DNA of 64,000 nucleotides, from the NCBI GenBank assembly GCA_000827495.1, contig KN817593.1, forward strand, positions 124,001-188,000. The letters run 5' to 3'. The notes beneath the pieces are model-generated. The model worked only from the letters and a program-made list of their open reading frames with translations. It was not told the origin of the DNA and did not search any database. The position numbers were made by a program, and so were the translations under genes. Origin of the DNA: Hypholoma sublateritium FD-334 SS-4. Its lineage: Eukaryota; Basidiomycota; Agaricomycetes; Agaricales; Strophariaceae. Positions 1 through 10,767 of the stretch are shown here, piece after piece. Within the stretch, counting starts at the first letter, position 1, and each line of letters opens with the position of its first letter.

Positions 1-269
1 ATCCACAGCAACGCTGTTCCGCTTCTTCGCATCAACTCATTTCTCCATGCGTCAGCCGCACCGTCAAGACTTTCGAGATCGATAAGTTTTGCCCAGAGAG
101 ATGATGTGGATAGCATGAAATTACGCCAGTCCCGGCAGACGTAAGAAGCCATGCGAGTTATCTTCAGAGCATTGTTGTCCGAAAACATGTCGGCGTTCAT
201 TTTGAGAATGTAATAAAGCAAATCGTGATTGAGCCGGAGGACGGGAGCTCTCCCTGGAGTAGTCGACAT
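1..269 (-). CDS. F-box-like protein, N-terminal part (cut by window edge)
   Basis: From the ATG at 267-269 the minus strand is open to base 1, giving about 89 residues and no stop. A leucine-rich stretch (LNHDLLYYILKMN) is followed by a cysteine and Trp-rich segment (VCRDWRNFMLSTSSLWAKL), the usual pattern of F-box-like proteins in Agaricomycetes. By family knowledge such proteins bind Skp1 through this domain and recruit substrates to an SCF ubiquitin ligase through a C-terminal leucine-rich region, which would lie left of the window. The substrate cannot be inferred. The family is large in mushrooms and often lineage specific. Confidence 0.75.
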   Translation of the reverse strand, partial: MSTTPGRAPVLRLNHDLLYYILKMNADMFSDNNALKITRMASYVCRDWRNFMLSTSSLWAKLIDLESLDGAADAWRNELMRRSGTALLW

Positions 270-901
270 CTTTTCGCTGAAATAGTAGCTAACGAATGAG
301 CAGACAAGTCGTGATTGATATTAAATATGCCAAGTTTATGCTGGCCAAGAATTCGACAAATGGTGGTTTGGTGGTGCCAGGCCAATGCCAGGCGGTAAGT
401 TGGTCGGGTTTGGGTTTGAACGAGTCAGTGAGACGGTGTCGTTCAGTGAAAGCATCAATGCATCACGATTTATGCGTACTGGCACGTGGCCCCGTCGCCT
501 TCGTGAACACTGAATTACTCTGTCGTGCCAGTGTCAATGGCCGCTGCGGATGGCAGCTATTAAATAATGTGCAGCACTCAGAATTTCAAAATGTCTGGGT
601 TCGGTCAGGGCGCATCTTCAAAGTCATTTCTATCCTGCATTATCATACAACCAATGGACTCTCCATGTGGCTCTTTGGCGGCTCTATGATATATATTGCG
701 CCGGAGAATGCAAAACCTCCGCACGTCGATGTCGTAAAAGAGAAGATACTGTGTTACAATTTGATTATGATACTTAAGCTTGGCTACGTTGACGAATACT
801 CGCCTTGATTTTGTGTTATAAAGAAAAGGCGAAAAGGGAACAATGCAAAATATTCATATTCAAATTTCAGGCGAGGCAGTAATACGAACAGCGACCCCTA
901 C
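270..901. other. Intergenic stretch
   Basis: This stretch lies between the F-box start and the end of the MFS gene. A 170-codon plus-strand frame at 296-808 has no recognisable domain and no homology I can name, so I do not call it a gene. It probably holds the upstream region of the F-box gene and the 3' end of the MFS transcript. Confidence 0.5.
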
Positions 902-3105
902 TCAATGATGCGCAAACCGCGAGCGCTCCCGTACCCTCGCGCCTATGCGTCTAAATATGAACCTAATCACAGTGAGCGAGCGACATATGAAAAGCGATAG
1001 GCACTCACGGAAGCGGAGCCAGCACCGTCGTCAGGCCAGCGAGGAGCGCCGTCGCGCCTACCGCGCCCAGACGGTCGTACATGGCGCGGGCAAACAAAGG
1101 GAACACGGCTGCGAACGTCGAGCGCATAGCACTATTTGCGGCCATCGCGGAGGCTGCTATCGGGCGATAGGCAGTGACCATATACGTAAAAGTAGAGGTG
1201 AACACGAAGTAGCATCCCGCGCCGAAGGGAACTGAGGCGATGATGGGCACAATCCATGGCACACCGCGGAAGGAGGTGAAGGCAAGCCAAAATAGGCCTG
1301 GTTCGCTGGTATGTAAGTACAGGTTGCTGAGTATGCACATCTATTACGCACCAATGGGTATCAGCACACCGCCAAACTCGCCCATTACCAAGCGCGCTTC
1401 TGGGGGTAAAACTCCGTTGTTCTTCTCCGCCAATTGTCTCGTAAATCTGTGTAGCGAGAGGTAAGATATAATACTAAGGTAATAATTAGAAGAAATATAC
1501 CTATTCCAGAACGGCTGTGTTGAAATTGCCATTATCATACCCACTCCGATCCCAAGGAAACTCATTCCGGATGATTGGGTGTTGAATCCATGTATCGTCC
1601 CAAATATGAACGGAAATGCCTGGAACGTTAAATATAGGATGCCGAGGACCACAGCGTTCCTAAGTAGCGTACATCAGCTGACAACCATGGAAAAAGGACT
1701 ATGAAGGGTACCATAGATCTAGAAGGAACGCCATTTGGTCAAAGAATAGCAGTTCTGACAGATTCGTTCAGTATTCGCACACAGTATAATGTTGAGGAGA
1801 CAACACTTACGAAATGGCCTGGCGCAACTGATCATAATTGCATGTCCAATGTGCCTCGACGCACGTTCCGAAGGTGCCCAGTAACGTGAATCCACTGATT
1901 CTTTTCGAATCCTGCCGTATTTTGGAAATGTGATGAGGATCCGATTTATCACTGGTACATAGACTATAGCGCACCTGGCAGCCTTTCGTTCCAATAAGAC
2001 TGGAATGTATGTTTCTGGGACTAACTGTAAAGAAGTAGTTCAATTAGTCACCATGTTTAAGAACCGTACAAGCAAGAGGCCCAACCAATACGAGCGCAAC
2101 GAGCTCGACAAATGACCAGATAAGCAAGATTCGGTACGTCCATCTCCAATCGAGGTTCTGTGCCGGGGTTCAGCAAAAATAGACACGTGGAAAGATTGTG
2201 GTCGAACCTGGTTTATAAACCTGTTGGCAGGATTGCACAGTGGATAAGTATAGGTTTGTCAGGGTCAAAGAGAGAGCCGTGCCCGCTAATCAGTGGGCCC
2301 AACACAGGTCCAATAAAAGGGCTGAGTGTGTACAGCGCCATAGGACTGAGCTTCGAAAGTGAGTGTCGCACTCTTGAATGACAAGATGAGTACATACTTT
2401 GCGACAGTACGATCGTTGAAGAGATCGCTTACACTCCCACCGGCTACACTCAGAAAAGCTGAGCCGCAGAATCCAGTAACGAAACGGAAGACGAGATGTA
2501 CAGCTAGTACACGCAGGTGAGATTTATTAGACAGAGAGAGAGAGGAATTATCAAATACGGTACTCACCTATATCCGGTGCAAATGCAACGGGCCAGTTGA
2601 ACAGGAAGAACGTTGCATATGACACCCGATATACCACATTTCGGCCATATACCTCAGACAGTGGTCCGACAAGTAATGGTCCCAGCCCCAAACCCAAGAT
2701 ATACAAGCTGATAGACAGAATGGACACTGTTTTTCCGACATGAAGCTCCCGCGAGACTCCAGCTTCTGCAAATCCGGCCTGAATAACCAGAAGTTATTTG
2801 ACATGGCACAAGTATATGAACAGTGCACAGCTACGTACCATAGAGGATGCGCACGTCACACAGGTGGCCGCTGTGCTTATTACCGCGACGATAGTCCACT
2901 TTCTTGGAGACGGTAGGTGCTGTGGATGTTCCTCAGGCTCCAAATTGGAGACTTGGAGCGACTGTACTAGCACTGAGCCGGCCTCGGTCTCATCGGCCTC
3001 TGCCTTGTTTGTCGGTGTCGATTCCCTTTCATCGCCAGGGTGGTCAGGCTTCATTTGAAAGCTGGAAGTGGAGGCACGACGTAAGAGATTGACTCGGAAG
3101 AGCAC
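902..3105 (-). CDS. MFS transporter, DHA1 drug/polyamine exporter type
   Basis: A multi-exon gene on the minus strand. The N-terminal exon is polar and acidic and ends in PRKWTIVAVISTAATC, the first transmembrane helix of fungal DHA1 exporters. After an intron (GTACGT...TTCAG), the next exon carries the signature loop GPLSEVYGRNVVY, matching MFS motif A. Further exons hold GFCGSAFLSVAGGSVSDLF, SPFIGPVLGPLISG, ERYWAPSE-type loop material and the C-terminal helices. The last intron (GTGAGT...ATTAG) restores the classic end LPFIFRRIGARVRERSRF, with TGA at 902-904. The product is about 500 residues with 12 predicted helices and acts as a proton antiporter, probably at the plasma membrane. The start could also be the internal Met near 3057. 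Substrate unknown; relatives export polyamines, azoles or benomyl. Confidence 0.85.
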
Positions 3106-3842
3106 GCTCTGGGAATTCTCATCGTGGTCGTGTTTATGCCGTTGTCTTTTTCGGCCGTATAATTTCTAAGCACTCCGGATGATCTATTTTTAGAACCACA
3201 CAGGGTCACATTTAAACATTGTCCAAGCTTGCACCAAGCGCCGCTATACGACTCACCTAATCATGTAGCATGAAGCGGTGCCGCTCCTGCACATCGAGTA
3301 CGTACTCGATCAAAAAGTTTGATACTTTCGGGACGGTCACAGCCGGGAGTCAGATGAGAACTATCCGTCGGACGGAAGTAGGGCCGGGAGAGGATATACT
3401 TAGCGCCTACCAGTCGCCTGGCGCGATACTTGGATGTCGAAGTTGAATCTATCCAGTGCGTTCATTTCATCCGCGGAGATGGCGACGAGGAACATTAATT
3501 AAGCAACCAATCGACATGAATAATGCGTCGTGCCGGGAGTACCATATACAACCATGGCCTAGAAGAACATATGATTGTCACGATAGAAACTCATTGCTTC
3601 GGTTTCAACTTCACCACTTCCAGTGGGGAATAAAAAGTATAGATGAAAATAAAGCATATATCACGGTTTCATACTCGAGGGGACACCAGGAGACACCTCT
3701 ATAAACATAGCGAAATATCAGCATGTTTGTCGGCGGGAACGGCAAGAATGAAACGGGTAGGTGTGTAGGAATATAGCAATCCAGCGTGAACAAAATAGAA
3801 GTACGTAGGATGTTATAGAGATGGTAGAACTGTCCATGTAGG
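3106..3842. other. Intergenic stretch
   Basis: This gap includes the upstream region of the MFS gene and the 3' side of the next minus-strand gene. Short frames on both strands show no recognisable domains. Nothing else seen. Confidence 0.5.
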
Positions 3843-4491
3843 CTAGCGCGTGTCATCAAAGTGATCGCGGCATGGCTCACGGTAGTATGCCGGCGGTGGG
3901 GGGTTGTGCGTGTGGTTATGGCTGAAGTAGCTGGCTTCCTGTTCTTTTGTACTGGGTAGGCGCGGGACGGTGGGCGGAGGGAAGCCCCTAGAGGCGATTG
4001 TGGAAATTGGTGAAGGTATGACGTCGATTTCTGACACGCCAGAGGGCGTGAACGGCGTACGGGAGTCGGCAAAGTGCCATGCGCCGTCGGGGCGGCGGAT
4101 CGCGATGCGCATGTCCTGCCCAGGTGTGTGCGCTGCGCAAAGCGGTCAGCAGAAAATGAGCCTCCGAAACAATGTACTCACAGAATCGCGGAACTCTTCC
4201 TCCAATTTGCGCGCCGACGGCTCCGAAGGGGGTGATATGGGCCGCGGGATGGTCCTGGTGTATCACGGTCCCGTGTGGGTCAGACGTGTCTCCGCTGACC
4301 TCCCGTCTCTTCACCCGAAGAGTGATATACACAATGAAGGTAATCAGGAAGGCCGCAACAATCCCTAGGACGATGATCACAGCCAAGAGCCTTGGATCCG
4401 TGCTAGGGGCTACGTCGGCCTCGAGCGAGGTCGCGGTCGCGCTGGCGGCTGATGAGGATGCTGTGGTTAAAACTGCAGGATACGGCGACAT
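3843..4491 (-). CDS. Single-pass membrane protein of unknown function
   Basis: Two exons, 4491-4182 and 4132-3843, joined by a GT-AG intron. The phase fits only if the acceptor at 4133 is used; the next AG downstream would create a stop. The product is 199 residues. A short Ser/Thr/Ala-rich extracellular part is followed by one transmembrane helix at about residues 36-58 (LLAVIIVLGIVAAFLITFIV), then a basic stop-transfer KRRE. The cytoplasmic tail contains GQDMRIAIRRPDGAWHFADS and a Pro-rich end. There is no cleavable signal, so type III topology is likely. The layout resembles other mushroom single-pass proteins such as the one at 54.6-56.1 kb, but no function is known to me. Confidence 0.75.
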
Positions 4492-5388
4492 TCGTTATTT
4501 GGTGCTAAATTTCTCGTCAATGCCATGAACGTTTGTCGACTTGACCAGACGAACCTTAGAGCCCCGGAACGTCCTTGCAGAGCCAGCGCAGTATCTTAGT
4601 GCTTGGACGAAAAGAATGGCGTCCAGGCGGTCGTATTGGTCAGGGAAAGAGAGAAATGCCACGAGGTGACGGCGATGAGTGTAGTCGAAGGAAGAGGCGT
4701 TCTCCCTCGCGTCCTGCAGCATGCACGGTGTCGGCATCAATTACCGCGTGCCTGTTATTAAGAATGCTGCTCATACCTTCAAAATAAATATCCACAGCGA
4801 CGAATGGGTGGCAGATAGCGTGTCAGGGAGCTAGAATCATGTAGAAAGTCGGACTTAACAGCTCAGAACTGTTGAACAGTCAAGTACAAGACAAGCGGGG
4901 AAGCTGAGGTTTGGTTCATCAACCAAGCTGCCAAATTGGACCGGCTATGTCCACGTGGGTTATTACCGGCAACCTTGCCGAGACGAGCTGCCGAGAGCCG
5001 GCACGCTTTGCTAGCTCGCTTCTCCTTCCATTCAACTCTCACCTTTCTTCCATCTTCCAGAGTCGTTTACAATCACCTTGGCACTCTGAATCCCGTCGTA
5101 AGTCAATGTAGAACATTCCTAGCTGGTTATATCTCTCATGCTTTTCCTCCTCAAACCTCTGTCCCACTCAATTGACAGCGTGGTTATTGTGGATACCAGC
5201 GTCGGATACCCACACACTCACCGTCTTTGTATTTCGGCAGGTACGGTGGCACAAAGCTCCAGGCGTCGACATCATCACAAGTGCTGAGAATGCATCAGTA
5301 GCTAGTGACATTAGCGCCAGCCTAAACCTTGGAACTTGAACCTCGAAGCCTCAAACCTTGACAGAGGCACAAATTAAGTCGGCGTTAG
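4492..5388. other. Divergent intergenic region
   Basis: This lies between the minus-strand membrane-protein gene and the plus-strand PrpF-family gene and should hold both promoters. The short frames here have no recognisable domain. No repeat or RNA gene was seen. Confidence 0.5.
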
Positions 5389-6591
5389 ATGTTCCACCGC
5401 CTCGTTCGCACACCACGGTTTATCCCGAAGCTAACCTCGAAAATGAGCACCGTCCAAAATCCCCTCCCCGCGTCATTTCTGCGTGGCGGCACCTCCAAGG
5501 GCGTCTTCATCAGTAAAGACACGCTCCCGCCCAACCGCGCCGACTGGGCGCCAATTTTCCTGGGCATCATGGGCTCGCCCGACGCTGAGTACGGCCGCCA
5601 ACTCGACGGAATGGGCGGCGGCGTCTCAAGCCTCTCCAAGGTCATGGTCGTCGGCCCGCCTTCACCTGCGCAGCGCGCACAGGGAATCGACGCGGAGTAC
5701 ACCTTCGCGCAGGTCGGCATAACCGAGGCGTCGGTCGACTACTCGGGGAACTGCGGGAACCTCACGAGCATGATCGGCGTGTTCGCTGTCGATGAGGGGC
5801 TTTGTCCGCCCCCGGCCGTCGTCGGCGCGGAGGGTGACGCGGGGCGCGGGACAATCCGCTTGTTCAATACGAACACGCAGAAGGTTATTGACACAACGTT
5901 CCCCGTTACCGCTGCCGGGGCACCCGTTCTCGACCTCCCGGAGACGGAGATGGCCGGCGTGCCAGGAAAGGCGTCGCGAATTGTACTTGACTTCGTCGAC
6001 CCCGGTGGCGCGCGCACGGGGCGGCTCCTCCCGACCGGAAGCCCTCGCGACACCCTCACTCTCGCGGACGGCCGGACAGCCTCCGCTTCTCTTGTCGACG
6101 CGACGAACCCCACTGTGTTCGTCGACTTCGCGGAGCTGGACGCATTCCTGCCCCTGGAGGATTACCTCGTAGGCAAGTCCGCTGCAGTGGCGCAGGTGAG
6201 CCCGGTGCTCGATGCGCTGCGCCAGCAGGCCGCGGTGCGCATGGGGCTCGACCCCGCCGCACAGGCGCAACCAAAGATTGCGCTACTGCGCGCGCCTCAT
6301 ACGACAGAGGACGCAGCACAGGGTGTGGACATCGTTATCCACGCGCTATCTATGGGTGTGCTGCACAAGGCGGTGCCGATGACTGTTGGACTATGCCTCG
6401 GCGTCGCTTCCAAGGTCGAGGGTACCATTGCGTGGAATATCAGGAATGGCGCGAGCGCAGAGCTGGTACGGATCCGCCATCCGGGTGGCGTCGTCGATGT
6501 TGGCGCCGAATTTGGCGAAGACGGGCAGGTCAAGAGCGCGAAGGTTGTGCGTACTGGACGAAGGTTGATGAAAGGCGTTGTCTGGCATTGA
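5389..6591 (+). CDS. PrpF/AcnD-accessory family isomerase (DUF453)
   Basis: An intronless frame of 400 residues, close to the usual 390-400 of the family. It opens with a basic, hydroxylated leader (MFHRLVRTPRFIPKLTSKM) that could be a mitochondrial presequence; the core may start at Met19 (5443). Then come the family motifs PASFLRGGTSKGVF, DGMGGGVSSLSKV and DYSGNCGNLTSMIGVFA. These are the diaminopimelate epimerase-like PrpF signatures, including the conserved Lys after GGTS and the Asn/Gly-rich NCGN segment. Members isomerise 2-methylaconitate or convert cis- to trans-aconitate (as Adi1 of Ustilago) or act on oxalomesaconate. A role in the mitochondrial methylcitrate cycle or aconitate isomerisation is inference; no partner gene lies nearby. 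GC-rich codon use marks it as a well-expressed native gene. Confidence 0.88.
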   Translation: MFHRLVRTPRFIPKLTSKMSTVQNPLPASFLRGGTSKGVFISKDTLPPNRADWAPIFLGIMGSPDAEYGRQLDGMGGGVSSLSKVMVVGPPSPAQRAQGIDAEYTFAQVGITEASVDYSGNCGNLTSMIGVFAVDEGLCPPPAVVGAEGDAGRGTIRLFNTNTQKVIDTTFPVTAAGAPVLDLPETEMAGVPGKASRIVLDFVDPGGARTGRLLPTGSPRDTLTLADGRTASASLVDATNPTVFVDFAELDAFLPLEDYLVGKSAAVAQVSPVLDALRQQAAVRMGLDPAAQAQPKIALLRAPHTTEDAAQGVDIVIHALSMGVLHKAVPMTVGLCLGVASKVEGTIAWNIRNGASAELVRIRHPGGVVDVGAEFGEDGQVKSAKVVRTGRRLMKGVVWH

Positions 6592-7250
6592 AAACCAGAC
6601 TGCGAATGTAATATCTGATGCGTGTAAGAACAGTGTGAGTAATTTGATTTAGACGTGTATTTTACTCAAACTTTATGGGAAAAACGTCAAACTCTCAGAG
6701 ACATGATTCCCTAATGTTCAAACCCCTTCCCCGCAAGCAGACGCAACCGACTGCTTGAGACCTACCATCAAAATATCTGTAATGTCAAAAACCTTCAAGA
6801 ACATTGAAGATAGGTGAAATAATCTCGTTTACACATGATTATTTATCTTACTAGGTACTGCAGCGCCACGACGCCGTTATCCGAGTCTAAACCTCGCGAC
6901 AAGCGTACTAGCCCGTCGTCAGTACGATCTGATTGGATTTTATTCTCCTAAGCTCCGAGGAAAAAATATTCGCAGTCCTCAAAGCTAGCTCCAACAACAG
7001 ATCTTTCTTCCGCACTGGAGCGGCCAGGATAGGGCAAGACCCACGACCGAAATCTCCGTGACGATCAACATTCGGCACATAGGTCAAAAAATTGGTACAA
7101 AGGCTATCTTTAAAATTTTTCCCGAACGCTTTGATATGAATGCCCTCATGAAGTTGTTGCAGGTAGATAATAAATCGAGTTCCAATCCTCCGAAATCCGA
7201 GGTTGGGATTTTATAGAGCGTGCCTCCGCTGTTCGCCAAAGGTACAGAAC
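6592..7250. other. Intergenic stretch
   Basis: This holds the 3' side of the PrpF-family gene followed by sequence more AT-rich than the gene. No frame with recognisable content was seen. Confidence 0.5.
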
Positions 7251-7696
7251 TCACATAAATAGAAATACCTGCAACTTTTCATCAGATCCACCTTCCTCTC
7301 GACCAATTTGAAACTTCGGCGAAACTACCTCTTGCTGACCCAATATATGATTCCATAGGACTCCAAGCGACGAAGTCAGCCGGTGTGAGTCGATTTCGTT
7401 CATGACTGACATTGAAAAAATCAGGTGCAGGGAAAATAAGTGCCCGCAATATACAATGATCACGACGAATAGTCTCGTGTAGTGAAGATTTTCCTCTGCA
7501 TCCGACCAGTTCAAGAAATTACGAAGTCCGCGACGAAGCCACGCAATCCACGATATCCATTCCTCGTGCGTTCCTGCTTCTCTGTCAGAAACCTGTGGAG
7601 AAAACCCGGGTTTAGCTTTCTAGAATTATAAAACCGTAATTTGCTCCCATTCACGGCGATGATGAGCAAGGAAGAAATCTCCGTTTTATCCAACAC
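7251..7696 (-). pseudogene. Possible gene remnant with overlapping coding-like frames
   Basis: Reading the minus strand, one frame gives a Trp-rich segment (WISWIAWLRRGLRNFLNWSD) that runs on into EENLHYTRLFVVIIVYCG and a further 60 residues before a stop. The composition looks like protein rather than chance. No start codon, intron pattern or downstream exon could be assembled and I do not recognise a family. It could be the middle exon of a decayed gene or a chance open frame. Confidence 0.25.
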
Positions 7697-7961
7697 TTGT
7701 CCAACACTTCCATATGTCCATAATCTCCGTCTGACGCGTGGATCACGTGATGCAAGGAGAAAGCTCGGCGAGAAGACTTTTTGCCAGTTCTGCTTCCTTT
7801 TCTTTCGTCTTAACAGCGCCGCGCGTATCTGTATTGCCCATTCGCCTCACAAAGCGCTGCTGGCCGTCTTCGTCGCTCGTATGCCCCAATTCGATGCCTA
7901 AATCGAGTCCGTACAAGGACATGCCGGAACGGCGATATGTCGGGCTTCGATTGGCCGGCTC

Positions 7962-7969
7962 TATATAAA
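7962..7969 (+). promoter_or_regulatory. TATA box of the lactonase-like gene
   Basis: The sequence TATATAAAG lies about 47 bases before the ATG at 8016, with an inverted CCAAT (ATTGG) just upstream near 7950. The spacing implies a very short 5' leader. Confidence 0.5.
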
Positions 7970-8015
7970 GCGGTGATCTGCACATTTATTATCATCGCCT
8001 CTTTCAATACCCACC

Positions 8016-9176
8016 ATGGTTTACCGGATACTTGTGGGCTCGTATAGCGACGAAATCGTCACACTTGCGTTCGATCCGGACGCGCGGACACTCGAAGCGA
8101 CGTCTGCGTTGAAAGTAGGCCACCATCCATCATGGCTCACGGCACACCCAGCACACCCGTCCCTCGTGCGGACGGGGCTCGAGCAATCCGACGGGCGCAT
8201 CATAACTGTCAGCTATGACGAGAGCGGCAAGGGAACTATCTTATCGGACGTGCCGAGTGGCGGGCAGGACCCGTGTTGCCTGCTCGCGTTGGAGGACGAG
8301 ATCCTCGTCGCAAACGTGTGTATCTGTGCCCATTTCTCCCGTAATATTATTCAAATTATTTTCAGTATTCCTCGGGCACCATTGGGATACTCCCACTCGA
8401 TCCCAAGAATGCGCAACCTGCATCCGCACTGAGCACCATCCAGTTACGCGGCACCGGCCCGAACGCCGCGCGCCAGGAGGGCTCGCACCCACACCAAGTA
8501 CTTGTGCATGCAGAAAACGAGGAGCTCCTTGTCGCGGATTTGGGCGCAGACATTGTACACCGCCTACAGAAGACCACGAGTGGCTCATGGGAACTGCGCG
8601 GCCATGTCGGTTTTGCAGCGGGCGGCGGCCCTCGCCATGTAGCGCTCCACGGTACGTGCGCGGGTCCGTTCTTGTTTTCTCGTAGGCAACTTACGCGCAT
8701 TCACAGATGGGGCGCTCTTCACGCTTCTCGAGCTAGGAAGTAAGATCGTCCGCCACCGTTTCCCGCCTCTCCCCGCGCTGCCCAAGCTCGTCGCGTCCGT
8801 GCCGACAATGGCTCACCCCCCGCCGACGCCGAACGACATGCTCGCCGCTGAAGTGCTCATACCCGCACCAAACGTGGCGTTCCCCACGCCTTACCTCTAT
8901 CTGTCGAACCGCAACGACCCGTCGCCTGAGGGCGACACCATCGCCGTCTTCTCGATCTCCGCGCCGGACAGCCTGGACCTCGTCGCTGAGTTCCGGACGG
9001 GTCTGCGCCACCTGCGTGGGCTTGTTTTCGGTGGTCCGGACGCGCGGTACGTCGTCGCTGGGGGCGCGAACGGCGGCGGGGTGAAAGTCTTCGAGCGGAT
9101 CAATGGCGGGACGGGTTTCGCGCTCGTGGCAGCGCTCGACTCCGTCAATGCGCCGACGGCGTTTTTGTGGCTCTGA
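8016..9176 (+). CDS. Lactonase-type seven-bladed beta-propeller protein
   Basis: Three exons, 8016-8315, 8366-8651 and 8707-9176, joined by GT-AG introns of 50 and 55 nt with consistent phase, give 351 residues. The N-terminus (YRILVGSYSDEIVTLAFD), the mid segment GSHPHQVLVHAENEELLVADLGAD with GGGPRHVALH, and the end segment YLYLSNRN are hallmarks of the 6-phosphogluconolactonase (YbhE) and carboxy-cis,cis-muconate cyclase superfamily (PF10282). These enzymes open lactones of sugar acids or aromatic-degradation intermediates. The family also holds fungal muconate-lactonizing enzymes, so the substrate is open. No signal peptide is visible, so it is probably cytosolic. The gene has its own TATA box. 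Confidence 0.85.
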
Positions 9177-9938
9177 GTAAGGCGTACGCTTGCGATAAGC
9201 ACTGTGTATTGTATTTCTCTGCCCTGCGCGGAGTGTAAGAATAGACTCGAATGACGGCCCGACGCTTATAATCTGTGATTGACGTGAAGCCTATTTACCC
9301 GGCAGGGCCCAAAGCGTACATATGTAAGTACTCAAATCATTTACCAATGATCTAATCGTCGTGGTTTGTATGGGCACCTCTGGAAACACGCATCGCGGTT
9401 TTACGACAGCGCAGTAGTAATTTGGAATGAGTAAGGATGTGGGGTCCCAAGTAACGCCAAGTTGGAGTCCACAATTGGTCCACTGAGTTAAATATTTCAA
9501 ACACCTTGCAACGCAAATTTGAAGTCTAAACGTCCAGAAAATGTTCTGTGTAGGTTCTTCTGTTCAGAAAATACAATAGTGTAGATGCTCTAGTCTTGGC
9601 CAGCTCAAGCCAATATGTATAAGATTTTGTCTACATACGCGGCGACAACGCGGCGACGGCTGGCGCCTGCCGCGCGTCGGTAAAGGAGTTTGAAATTTGT
9701 GGCATCATGTGACCATTCATTAATTGCTGCGGCAGTCTGAGTCCTCCTCCACGTTCGCCAACTACTTACACTGTTATTTCTATTCTATATCCCCATTATC
9801 ACCCGTTTGAACCTTTGGAGAGCCAAATAGTCGTACGCTGCATTCAAAATTTGAGAAGCCCAGTCTAATCCCCAATCTACTGTAGCCATTACACTGCAGC
9901 GCTGCGCAGTTGCCCGCGTGTTGACATTGTCATTCGAA
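9177..9938. other. Intergenic stretch
   Basis: The gap lies between two plus-strand genes and should include the 3' end of the lactonase-like gene and the CFEM gene promoter. No recognisable coding frame or repeat was seen. Confidence 0.5.
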
Positions 9939-10767
9939 ATGCATACTCCATCCAGGATATCAGCTACCCTCCTTTTTCTCGGTGTCTGCGTCGCGCAGGC
10001 ATGGGGCTCAGCTTCGCTTGTACCTCCATCGACGGAAGCGCCCGGATCGACATCTTCGTCGCCCACAGCCAGCAGCACAGGCACTAGCACTAGCTCACGT
10101 ACAGGCAGTACGACGGGAACGACAACAGGGACAGCGACAGGGACTGGGAACTCCACCACGTCGGCGACCTCAACAACGACCGCGCAGTTTCCGAGTTTGA
10201 GTGGCGTGTCTTCGTGCGGTGCGTCTGCCTCTGCCATTTCCGCGCAAAGTTACTTACGGTAACGTTTTGGTGATTGTAGTGTCGGACTGCCTCGCGAGCG
10301 CTATCGCACGCGTCGGTTGCTCAAGTGTCGTTGACGTGAACTGTTTCTGTGTACTGTGAGTGTTCACTGCGCTTTCACTCACAAACGCTGACCGCCGCGC
10401 TATACACCTCTGCACCACAAACCACTTATGTCAATGCGCGAATCTTTGACATGAAAGGCCGAACTTCCCCGCTGAGCTCGTTGCATGTGTCAACGCGGAC
10501 TGCTCTGACTCTCTATCCTCGTCCGAGACGCTGGCCCAGCAGTTCTGTGCCCTCGCGTCGTCGTCGCCGTCGCTCACGTTTGCACCCGTGCCTACTACGA
10601 CGGGCACGAGCTCTACAACATCATCGACATCGACATCGAACAACGGTACCAGCACTAGTACTGCGCCGGCGAACACGACGACAGCAAGTAGCGCGGGCGC
10701 ACTACAGGCTTATGGGGAGACTGCACTCCTCGGTTTCGCTGCCCTAGTAGGATTCGTCGGCCTATGA
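9939..10767 (+). CDS. CFEM-domain GPI-anchored protein
   Basis: Exons 9939-10218, 10280-10355 and 10458-10767 join in phase to 221 residues. The start at 9939 is chosen because it opens a clean signal peptide (SATLLFLGVCVAQAWG); an in-frame ATG seven codons upstream would spoil it. After the signal come a Thr/Ser-rich linker and then a CFEM domain with all eight cysteines: SC, DC, GC, NCFC, AC, DC and FC. A second Ser/Thr-rich spacer is followed by a hydrophobic tail (ALLGFAALVGFVGL) that looks like a GPI-attachment signal. CFEM proteins act at the cell wall or outer membrane; some bind haem, others have roles in adhesion or host contact. The specific role here is unknown. The domain is split by two introns, and no single frame shows it whole. 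Confidence 0.9.

Noticed and set aside
296..808. 170-codon plus-strand frame
   Set aside because: No recognisable domain, no splice signals, lies upstream of a minus-strand F-box gene; probably chance.
5662..6270. 202-codon minus-strand frame
   Set aside because: Antisense shadow of the PrpF-family gene, Arg/Gly-rich with no motif.
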